Positions 1 through 4,885 of a stretch of 6,798 bases of DNA are shown one piece after another. The position numbers were made by a program, and so were the translations under genes. The notes under the pieces were generated by a model that saw only the letters and a program-made list of their open reading frames with translations, was not told where the DNA came from and ran no database searches. This stretch comes from Desulfovibrio sp. (lineage in GTDB: Bacteria > Desulfobacterota > Desulfovibrionia > Desulfovibrionales > Desulfovibrionaceae), in assembly GCA_031275955.1 (NCBI GenBank), contig JAISNZ010000246.1:1-6798 (forward strand), given 5' to 3'. Each line of letters begins with the position of its first letter. The stretch's first letter is position 1.

Positions 1-27
1 TATTCCATTGAAATACTTAACGGGGGT

Positions 28-48
28 GCAGGGGCATCATGCCCCTGC
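28..48. repeat. Perfect 10-bp inverted repeat downstream of obgE
   Basis: The arms GCAGGGGCAT (28-37) and ATGCCCCTGC (39-48) are perfectly complementary around a single central base. This is the first of two tandem G/C-rich palindromes beyond the obgE stop. Neither is followed by a T-run in the direction of obgE transcription, so it is not a canonical intrinsic terminator. It resembles a REP-like intergenic palindrome, though it may still protect or end the obgE transcript. Confidence 0.7.
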
Positions 49-57
49 TGGGGGAGG

Positions 58-80
58 TTGAGGGGGCAAAGCCCCCTCAA
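58..80. repeat. Perfect 10-bp hairpin with AAA loop, downstream of obgE
   Basis: The arms TTGAGGGGGC (58-67) and GCCCCCTCAA (71-80) pair perfectly around an AAA loop. The right arm belongs to the 40-bp repeat at 65-104. The 15-mer CAAAGCCCCCTCAAA at 67-81 recurs exactly at 132-146, inside the obgE coding region. On the obgE strand the hairpin starts about 20 nt after the stop codon. No T-run follows, so it is either a rho-assisted or 3'-end-stabilising structure, or a REP-like element. Confidence 0.7.
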
Positions 81-104
81 AGGGAATAAATCAGTGTTTC
101 CCTA
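65..104. repeat. Dispersed 40-bp repeat, copy 1 (3' end of obgE)
   Basis: This stretch aligns without gaps to 1251-1290 with 31 of 40 bases identical, and seven of the nine differences are transitions. It contains AGGGAA (81-86) and TTCCCT (98-103), a 6-bp inverted repeat, and it includes the obgE stop codon at 102-104. A truncated copy (15 exact bases) lies at 132-146. The copies look like old members of an intergenic repeat family. Confidence 0.6.
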
Positions 105-1181
105 GGCCTGAGATTGTCGCCCGATGGCGGACAAAGCCCCCTCAAATGAAGTCAGGGGAACGGCCTGGGCCAGTTCTTCCTGGAGGCGCCACATTTCGGC
201 CAGCAGGGGTTCGAGGCCCTCCCCCCGCAGGGCGGAAATGAAATGCACCTGCCGTCCCTCGGCCCTGGCCCGGAGGCGCAGGGCGGCCAAGACGTCCGCA
301 TCCGCCAGATCCGTCTTGGTGATGACCTCAATCTGCCGCCGCCGGGCCAGTTCCGGATTGAACAGGGCCAGCTCGGCATTGACCAGGGCGAAGCCGGCAA
401 AGGGGTCTTCCGGGGAAAGATCGCTGAAACTCAGGAGATGCACCAGGAAACGGGTTCGTTCCACATGGCGGAGAAAGCGGTGTCCCAGTCCGCAGCCGCT
501 GTGGGCGCCTTCCACCAGGCCGGGGATGTCGGCGATGACCATGCGCCGGGAGGGGTCGTTCTCCTCCAGCAGGACTCCCAGGTTAGGCTCAAGGGTGGTG
601 AAGGGATAGGCGGCAATTTTCGGCCGGGCGGCGGAAATCCTGGAAATGAAGGTGGATTTGCCGGCATTGGGCAGGCCCAGAAGCCCGCAATCCGCTAGGA
701 TTTTCAGCTCCAGCCCCAGAGTGCGCTCCTCCCCCGGCTCGCCGGGCTGGGCGAAACGGGGGGCGCGCAACGTGGAGGACTTGAAGTGCTCGTTGCCCTT
801 GCCGCCGCGCCCGCCCCGGACAACGACCGCCATATCCCCTTCCCGGTCCAGATCGCAGAGCAGGACGCCGCGCCTGCCCTTTTCCAGCGCATAGACCTGG
901 GTCCCCACAGGCAGGTCCAGCACCAGATCCTCCCCCTTCCGGCCGCAACACTGCGACCCTTCGCCCGGACGGCCGTTTTCCGCCTCATAGAGACGCTTCA
1001 GCCGGAAATCGTAGAGGGAATGGAGCCGGGAAGAGGCCCGGACCAGAACGCTGCCGCCATCGCCGCCGTCGCCGCCGTCCGGCCCTCCCCTGGGGACAAA
1101 CTTTTCCCGGCGAAAGGAAACGCAGCCCCGGCCGCCCTTGCCGGCCCGCACGGTGATCACGGCTTCATCCACAAAACGCAT
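102..1181 (-). CDS. obgE: GTPase ObgE/CgtA, ribosome assembly
   Basis: Obg-family GTPase of 359 aa. The family acts in late assembly of the large ribosomal subunit and in stress signalling. The glycine-rich Obg fold fills residues 1-158, with the typical start MRFVDEAVITVRAGKGG and repeated GGDGG and GGRGGKGN motifs. The G domain follows: G1 GLPNAGKST at 169-177, switch I YPFTTLEPN at 192-200, G3 DIPG at 218-221, G4 TKTD at 288-291 and G5 SAL at 316-318. There is no C-terminal OCT domain. The ATG is supported by GGAG seven nt upstream. The gene lies downstream of rpmA in the classic L21-L27-Obg order, but a strong terminator separates them, so it probably has its own promoter; I found no convincing one in 1182-1300. 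The last 15 or so residues (from about 344) look like a non-conserved tail, and part of it is encoded by a copy of a dispersed repeat. Confidence 0.97.
   Translation of the reverse strand: MRFVDEAVITVRAGKGGRGCVSFRREKFVPRGGPDGGDGGDGGSVLVRASSRLHSLYDFRLKRLYEAENGRPGEGSQCCGRKGEDLVLDLPVGTQVYALEKGRRGVLLCDLDREGDMAVVVRGGRGGKGNEHFKSSTLRAPRFAQPGEPGEERTLGLELKILADCGLLGLPNAGKSTFISRISAARPKIAAYPFTTLEPNLGVLLEENDPSRRMVIADIPGLVEGAHSGCGLGHRFLRHVERTRFLVHLLSFSDLSPEDPFAGFALVNAELALFNPELARRRQIEVITKTDLADADVLAALRLRARAEGRQVHFISALRGEGLEPLLAEMWRLQEELAQAVPLTSFEGALSAIGRQSQA
132..146. repeat. Truncated repeat copy inside the obgE 3' end
   Basis: CAAAGCCCCCTCAAA is identical to positions 67-81. On the minus strand it encodes part of the ObgE C-terminal tail (SFEGAL). 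A repeat fragment overlapping the 3' end of an essential gene suggests that repeat insertion or local duplication shaped this C-terminus. Confidence 0.6.
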
Positions 1182-1250
1182 GGGCTGTCTCCAGAGCAGC
1201 GCACCGGAAATCTTTTCGGGAGACGCGCCGGCCTATCCTCCTGAACGGCG

Positions 1251-1290
1251 GGCAAAGTCCCCCCAAAGAGAATACAGCGGCGTTTCCCCG
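1251..1290. repeat. Dispersed 40-bp repeat, copy 2 (upstream of obgE)
   Basis: Diverged direct copy of 65-104 (31/40 identical, ungapped), lying between the obgE start and the rpmA terminator. The two copies therefore bracket obgE in the same orientation about 1.2 kb apart. The shared core runs from GGCAAAG through GTTTCCC. No clear obgE promoter is visible around it. Confidence 0.55.
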
Positions 1291-1301
1291 GGAATCCGGG
1301 T

Positions 1302-1334
1302 AAAAAAAAGCAGAGGCGCCGCGCCTCTGCTTTT
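1302..1334 (-). terminator. Intrinsic terminator of rplU-rpmA
   Basis: The arms AAAAGCAGAGGCG (1306-1318) and CGCCTCTGCTTTT (1322-1334) form a perfect 13-bp stem with a 3-nt loop. On the minus strand it is followed by eight consecutive Ts (complement of 1302-1309), about 20 nt past the rpmA stop. It should end the L21-L27 transcript strongly before obgE. A four-T run on the plus strand makes weak two-way action possible. Confidence 0.9.
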
Positions 1335-1354
1335 GGGAACGCGCGGGGGAAAAA

Positions 1355-1627
1355 TCAGGCCGCGTCCGCGGGGATCACATGCACCCTGGTCAGGACCCGG
1401 TTTTTGCGCACATATTTTTCAAACTTCACCCTGCCGTCGCAGGTGGCGAAAATGGTGAAATCGCGGCCAAGCCCCACGCCTCGTCCGGGGTGCACCCTGG
1501 TGCCCAACTGGCGGACGATGATGTTGCCGGCCAGGACATGCTGGCCGCCGTACCGTTTGACGCCTCTGCGCTGGCCCCGGCTGTCGCGGCCGTTGCGCGA
1601 ACTGCCGCCCGCCTTTTTATGCGCCAT
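1355..1627 (-). CDS. rpmA: 50S ribosomal protein L27
   Basis: bL27, 90 aa, a large-subunit protein whose N-terminal tail reaches the peptidyl transferase centre. The start MAHKKAGGSSRNGRDS is the family signature and needs no N-terminal processing, unlike Firmicutes L27. The conserved core GVKRYGGQ..AG.I.VRQ.GT..HPG..VG.GRD.T.FA follows, and the C-terminal VKFEKY region is intact. The length is close to the usual 85 aa. The start is fixed by the family N-terminus and by AAGGAGG about 5 nt upstream. The ATG lies inside the last codons of rplU (11-nt overlap), so translation is probably coupled. A strong terminator follows. Confidence 0.98.
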   Translation of the reverse strand: MAHKKAGGSSRNGRDSRGQRRGVKRYGGQHVLAGNIIVRQLGTRVHPGRGVGLGRDFTIFATCDGRVKFEKYVRKNRVLTRVHVIPADAA

Positions 1628-1973
1628 GGGAAACCTCCTTAAACAAGCTTACGGATACAGGCGGTAAACAGGAAATGGAGGTAATCCTGAGTGCCGTATA
1701 TTCCTGGCGGTGTCCCTGCGTCCGGCGCGAGTCATTGCGCCGCCACTTCTTGAACACCCGGATCTTTTCGCCGCGTCCGTGTTCCAGAACCTCGGCCGTG
1801 ACCCTGGCCTGGGAGACATAGGGAGCCCCGATGTCCAGACGATCCCCGCTCAGCAGGAGCACCCTGTCCAGAATCACCTCGGCGCCCACATCAGCGGCAA
1901 GGGCCTCGACGCGAAGCCGGCTGCCCTCTTCCACGCGGTACTGTTTCCCGCCTGTTTCGATAATCGCGTACAT
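1617..1973 (-). CDS. rplU: 50S ribosomal protein L21
   Basis: bL21, 118 aa, binds 23S rRNA in the large subunit. The N-terminus MYAIIETGGKQYRVEEG is the L21 signature. The KKWRRNDSRRTQGHRQEYTALRIT block (split as KKWRRNDSRR at 75-84 and the GHR turn at 87-89) matches the conserved basic C-terminal motif. GGGAGG four nt upstream of the ATG supports this start over an in-frame start 54 nt further upstream. The conserved part ends near residue 101. In most bacteria the protein stops there, whereas here the frame continues about 17 residues (SCLPPVSVSL...) through the rpmA ribosome binding site and over its start codon. The extension suggests loss of the original stop and tight coupling to rpmA. 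Confidence 0.97.
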   Translation of the reverse strand: MYAIIETGGKQYRVEEGSRLRVEALAADVGAEVILDRVLLLSGDRLDIGAPYVSQARVTAEVLEHGRGEKIRVFKKWRRNDSRRTQGHRQEYTALRITSISCLPPVSVSLFKEVSHGA

Positions 1974-1998
1974 GGAACCTCCCAAAAGGAAAGCTATT

Positions 1999-2027
1999 CC
2001 TGTATCCCCTGCCGGGAGCGGTGTCAA
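1999..2027 (-). promoter_or_regulatory. Candidate sigma70 promoter of rplU-rpmA
   Basis: On the minus strand a perfect TTGACA (complement of 2022-2027) is followed after 17 nt by TACAGG (complement of 1999-2004), which is a weak -10 match. Transcription would start near 1992, leaving a 5' UTR of about 20 nt that carries the rplU Shine-Dalgarno. The exact -35 box and good spacing support it; the poor -10 keeps confidence moderate. Confidence 0.5.
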
Positions 2028-2070
2028 CAGAAAAATAATCCCCGCCTCCGGTGGAATACTTAGCGTTTTC

Positions 2071-2208
2071 TTAGTGCCGCATGTGTTCGCCGCGTTTGAT
2101 GCGCAGGAGGGCCATGCCCATCATCCAGATGAAGTAGACGATGATCAGGCCGATGCCGACAATGGCGTCCGGGGAGGACGAGAGATTTTTGACAAAGATG
2201 TGCCCCAT
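2071..2208 (-). CDS. Small single-pass membrane protein, 45 aa, unknown
   Basis: I do not recognise this protein. The reading frame starts at an ATG with AGGAG eight nt upstream and runs 45 codons to TAA. Residues 1-13 are polar (MGHIFVKNLSSSP). A hydrophobic stretch from about 15 to 34 (AIVGIGLIIVYFIWMMGMAL) is long enough for one membrane span. The tail is short, basic and histidine-containing (RIKRGEHMRH), so by the positive-inside rule the C-terminus would face the cytoplasm. It lies 97 nt upstream of rplU on the same strand and divergent from ahbB. Size and layout resemble small accessory subunits of membrane complexes, but nothing here identifies a partner. Confidence 0.7.
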   Translation of the reverse strand: MGHIFVKNLSSSPDAIVGIGLIIVYFIWMMGMALLRIKRGEHMRH

Positions 2209-2280
2209 GGCTGGTTCTCCTGGCGGTTCCTGGTGTCTTCGCCCAACCGGCTCCTCGTCAGGCTCCGGCGGCTTTGTTCC

Positions 2281-2310
2281 AGCTTACTCCCCAAAGAAGG
2301 GAAGCGTCAA
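2281..2310 (-). promoter_or_regulatory. Weak candidate promoter of the 45-aa membrane protein
   Basis: On the minus strand TTGACG (complement of 2305-2310, 5 of 6 to the -35 consensus) is followed after 18 nt by TAAGCT (complement of 2281-2286, 3 of 6 to the -10 consensus). It would give a 5' UTR of about 65 nt. The weak -10 makes this tentative. It would sit back to back with the ahbB promoter. Confidence 0.3.
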
Positions 2311-2325
2311 GATCGCCGGAGAAAG

Positions 2326-2343
2326 TCCGGCTCCGGCTCCGGC
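2326..2343. repeat. Three tandem TCCGGC hexamers upstream of ahbB
   Basis: TCCGGC occurs three times in a row immediately before the ahbB -35 box. The second copy also pairs with GCCGGAG at 2315-2321 (CTCCGGC at 2331-2337), forming a 7-bp hairpin. This could be a binding site in the divergent promoter region or just GC-rich simple sequence. Confidence 0.45.
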
Positions 2344-2379
2344 TTGCCCCGGCGAGGACAACGCGCTATACTGCCCGCA
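2344..2379 (+). promoter_or_regulatory. Sigma70-like promoter with start point on the ahbB ATG
   Basis: TTGCCC (2344-2349, 4 of 6) and TATACT (2367-2372, 5 of 6) are separated by the ideal 17 nt. Transcription normally begins 6-8 nt after the -10 box, which here is the ahbB start codon at 2379-2381. No Shine-Dalgarno sits at a usable distance (GAGGA at 2354-2358 is 20 nt away). Both facts point to a leaderless transcript. Confidence 0.55.
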
Positions 2380-2867
2380 TGGACAAGACATCGCCTCCCC
2401 GGCTGACGGAAAAGGAACGACGGGTTCTGCGTCTGGCGCAGGAGGATCTGCCGGATTCGCTGACGCCCTATGCGGATATGGCGGCATCCGCCGGCATGAC
2501 GGAGGATGAGGTCCTGGCCCTTTTGCGATCCCTGAAGGAGTCCGGAATCATCCGGCGCTTCGGGGCCAGTCTGTGGCACCAGCGGGCCGGGTTCAGCCAC
2601 AATGCCATGGTGGCCTGGAAGGCGGCCCCGGAGGAAGCGGACGAGGCGGGACGGCGGGCGGCGGAACATCCCCTTGTCTCCCACGCCTATTACCGCCCTT
2701 CGCCCTCGCCGGACTGGCCCTACGCCCTCTACACCATGATCCACACCCGCTCCCCGGAGGAGTGCGCCGCCGTCGTCGCCGAGCTGGCGGCCCGGACCTC
2801 CCTGCGGGACTATGCCGTTCTGGAAAGCCTGCGGGAGCTGAAAAAAATTTCCATGGCCTACTTCTGA
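2379..2867 (+). CDS. ahbB: Siroheme decarboxylase subunit, AhbB type (Lrp/AsnC fold)
   Basis: 162 aa. AhbA and AhbB together decarboxylate siroheme to 12,18-didecarboxysiroheme in the alternative heme pathway of sulfate reducers and archaea, in the cytoplasm. An N-terminal winged helix (about 8-62, ending IIRRFG at 57-62) is followed by an AsnC-like ligand domain. WHQRAGF (66-72), NAMVAW (75-80), the HAYYR segment (102-106) and PDWPYALYTMIH (111-122) match the NirD/L/G/H-AhbA/B decarboxylase group rather than amino-acid-sensing Lrp regulators. The chosen ATG keeps the usual LTEKERRVL start; an extension to a TTG at 2274 would add low-complexity arginine-rich sequence. hemL 47 nt downstream supports a heme role. 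No AhbA partner is in the window. The B rather than A assignment is an inference; annotation as an Lrp regulator is the likely mislabel. Confidence 0.83.
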   Translation: MDKTSPPRLTEKERRVLRLAQEDLPDSLTPYADMAASAGMTEDEVLALLRSLKESGIIRRFGASLWHQRAGFSHNAMVAWKAAPEEADEAGRRAAEHPLVSHAYYRPSPSPDWPYALYTMIHTRSPEECAAVVAELAARTSLRDYAVLESLRELKKISMAYF

Positions 2868-2914
2868 TCCCTTCCCGCGGACCGCTAGAGGCCCTGCCCG
2901 TACAAGGAGTTCCC

Positions 2915-4183
2915 ATGACCCGATCCCGACAACTTTTCGCCCGGGCGCAAAAGGTCATCCCCGGCGGGGTGAACAGCCCGGTGCGGGCCTGCGCGGCTGT
3001 GGGAGGCGACCCCGTGTTCATCGCCCGGGGCGAAGGGAGCCTTGTCACCTCTGTGGACGGGGCGGGCTACATTGATTTTCTCGCTTCCTGGGGCCCCCTG
3101 ATCCTGGGACACGCCTTCCCCCCTGTCGTCGCCGCCGTGCGCGAGGCAATGGGCCGCGGTTCCAGCTTCGGCGCTCCCTGCGAGGACGAGGTCATCCTGG
3201 CGGAGATGCTGGTTGAGGCCCTGCCTTCCCTGGACATGGCGCGGATGGTCAATTCCGGCACCGAGGCCGCCATGAGCGCCCTGCGTCTGGCCAGGGCCCA
3301 CACCGGGCGCGACAGGTTCGTCAAGTTCGAGGGCTGCTACCACGGGCATGGGGATGCCTTTCTGGCCAGCGCCGGCTCCGGGGTGGCCACCCTGTCCCTT
3401 CCCGGCACGCCCGGAGTGCCGGGGGCCGTGGTGGCCGACACCCTCCTTGCCCCCTACAACGACCTGGAAGCGGTCCGCCGCCTCTTTGCCGCTCAGGGCG
3501 CGGCAATCGCCGCCGTCATCGTGGAGCCCGCGGCCGCCAACATGGGCCTGGTGCCGCCCGCCCCCGGCTTTCTCCAGGGCCTGCGCGACCTGTGCGACGC
3601 CCACGCGAGCCTGCTCATCTTTGACGAAGTCATAACCGGCTTCCGGGTCGCCTACAACGGCGCCCAGGGGCGCTACGGCGTCATCCCGGATCTGACCTGC
3701 CTGGGCAAGATCATCGGCGGCGGCCTGCCCGTGGGCGCTTACGGCGGGAAACGGGAAATCATGGAAGCCGTCGCCCCCAGCGGCAAGGTCTATCAGGCCG
3801 GCACCCTTTCCGGAAACCCCCTGGCCATGGCCGCCGGCATCGCCACCCTGCGGGAGCTGCGCCGGCGCGATTACGCCGCCCTGGAAGCCCGGGTTGAGGC
3901 CTTCTGCCGCGAACTGGAACATCTTTTGCGCGCCAGGGGCATCAGCGTCCAGGTTCCCTCCCTGGCCAGCATGTTCACTCCCTTCTTCTCCCCCGCGCCG
4001 GTGACGGATTTCGCCTCGGCCAAGGCCGCCGACACCGCCCGCTACGCCCGTTTCTTCACCCACATGCGCGAGCGCGGCATCTTCCTGGCCCCCTCGGCCT
4101 TTGAAACCGCCATGGTGAGTTTTGTCCACAGCGACGCGGACTTCACCACCGCCCTGGATGCGGCCCGTTCCTTTGCCGGATAG
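2915..4183 (+). CDS. hemL: Glutamate-1-semialdehyde 2,1-aminomutase
   Basis: 422 aa, full length for the family. It is a PLP enzyme that converts glutamate-1-semialdehyde into 5-aminolevulinate, the C5-route precursor of all tetrapyrroles. Visible features are the N-terminal PGGVNSPVRA motif, NSGTEA at 113-118 (phosphate binding), YHGH at 142-145 stacking near the cofactor, DEVITGFR with the PLP-contacting Asp237, and Lys265 in LGKIIGGGLPVGAYGG, the Schiff-base lysine. GTLSGNPLAM, the conserved late motif, is also intact. The start is supported by AAGGAG five nt before the ATG. The gene most likely shares a transcript with ahbB, linking ALA supply with a later step of siroheme-based heme synthesis. 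No regulatory RNA is visible in the 47-nt gap. An inverted repeat spans its stop codon. Confidence 0.97.
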   Translation: MTRSRQLFARAQKVIPGGVNSPVRACAAVGGDPVFIARGEGSLVTSVDGAGYIDFLASWGPLILGHAFPPVVAAVREAMGRGSSFGAPCEDEVILAEMLVEALPSLDMARMVNSGTEAAMSALRLARAHTGRDRFVKFEGCYHGHGDAFLASAGSGVATLSLPGTPGVPGAVVADTLLAPYNDLEAVRRLFAAQGAAIAAVIVEPAAANMGLVPPAPGFLQGLRDLCDAHASLLIFDEVITGFRVAYNGAQGRYGVIPDLTCLGKIIGGGLPVGAYGGKREIMEAVAPSGKVYQAGTLSGNPLAMAAGIATLRELRRRDYAALEARVEAFCRELEHLLRARGISVQVPSLASMFTPFFSPAPVTDFASAKAADTARYARFFTHMRERGIFLAPSAFETAMVSFVHSDADFTTALDAARSFAG

Positions 4184-4204
4184 GAATCTTTCCGGAACGG
4201 GCCG
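4161..4204 (+). repeat. 11-bp inverted repeat spanning the hemL stop codon
   Basis: CGGCCCGTTCC (4161-4171) pairs perfectly with GGAACGGGCCG (4194-4204), with the hemL stop TAG in the 22-nt loop. An alternative inner pairing CCGGA/TCCGG (4176-4180 with 4191-4195) overlaps it. The plus-strand sequence that follows is an A-run, not a T-run, so this is not a standard terminator. It may stabilise the upstream mRNA or reduce read-through into the next genes. Confidence 0.55.
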
Positions 4205-4267
4205 CAAAAAACAGCCCGGGACGGGAAAATCCGCCGAAGACCGGGAGAGGAAAAAAGAGGAGGTCCC

Positions 4268-4885
4268 GTGAAACCGCGTCTCCGCATCATGGCGCTCTGT
4301 CTGGCGCTCCTGATCTTCCTCCCCGCCTGGCCCGGACAGGCGGCGCAGGGACCCCTCGACGCCCTTGTCCTGGCGCAGAAAGGCATTGAGGCCAGGGACC
4401 CCGATCTGTTCCAGCAGGCCCTGGATCTGAACGCCGTCCTCGCCCACGGCCTGGACGAGGCCGCAAACGCCTTGCGCGGCCAGGCCAGAAACGGCAATCT
4501 TGATCCCGTCCTGGCCATGACCGTTCTCGGGCTGGTTGACGCCTCGCCCCAAAACCGGGAATTTCTGGAGACCCTCCTCGTCTCCGAGATCACAACCTTT
4601 ATCAACTCCGGCATCAGCAGCGGCAGCTTCGCCGGCAACGGCACAAACCGCTCCGGCGCCTCCCCGCTGTTCAAGGGGATCTCCCGGGAACGCAAGGAGA
4701 TCCTGCCGGGAAAGGTTCTCTCGCGCAAAGGCGACCGGGCCACGGTCTCCGCCACTTTCCGGGATCACGGGGCGGGAAGCTATCCCCTGCGCCTGGCTGT
4801 GGAAGAAGTCGGCGGCCGCTGGCAGATCAAAAGGATTCTGAACGTCTCCGAACTCATCCGGGAGGCCCTGCGCCATGCCCGCTAG
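4268..4885 (+). CDS. Exported protein of unknown function, 205 aa
   Basis: Not firmly recognised. GAGGAGG four nt upstream supports the GTG start. Residues 1-26 form a signal peptide: basic MKPRLR, hydrophobic core, then a likely signal peptidase I site near GQA-AQ, with no lipobox cysteine. The mature protein begins with a helix-rich part (about 29-115), with DALVLAQKGIEARDP and later FLETLLVSEITTFINSG. A Gly/Ser/Asn-rich linker (115-132) leads to a beta-rich C-terminal part (about 135-195) ending VEEVGGRWQIKRI. This layout loosely resembles DUF2939-type envelope proteins, which I cannot confirm by eye. Its stop overlaps the next gene by 11 nt, so the two are probably translated together, which suggests a shared periplasmic role. 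Confidence 0.82.
   Translation: MKPRLRIMALCLALLIFLPAWPGQAAQGPLDALVLAQKGIEARDPDLFQQALDLNAVLAHGLDEAANALRGQARNGNLDPVLAMTVLGLVDASPQNREFLETLLVSEITTFINSGISSGSFAGNGTNRSGASPLFKGISRERKEILPGKVLSRKGDRATVSATFRDHGAGSYPLRLAVEEVGGRWQIKRILNVSELIREALRHAR

Noticed and set aside
2274..2378. A longer ahbB starting at an upstream TTG
   Set aside because: The added residues are arginine-rich and unlike the family N-terminus, they cover the promoter, and there is no suitable ribosome binding site.
1831..2406. A 191-codon plus-strand frame across rplU, the small membrane gene and the divergent promoters
   Set aside because: It runs antisense to two supported genes and through the intergenic region, and has low-complexity sequence with no domain signal.
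2379..2867. A true Lrp/AsnC transcription regulator
   Set aside because: The HAYYR and PDWPYALYTMIH segments and the neighbouring hemL fit the siroheme decarboxylase family. DNA binding cannot be excluded from sequence alone.
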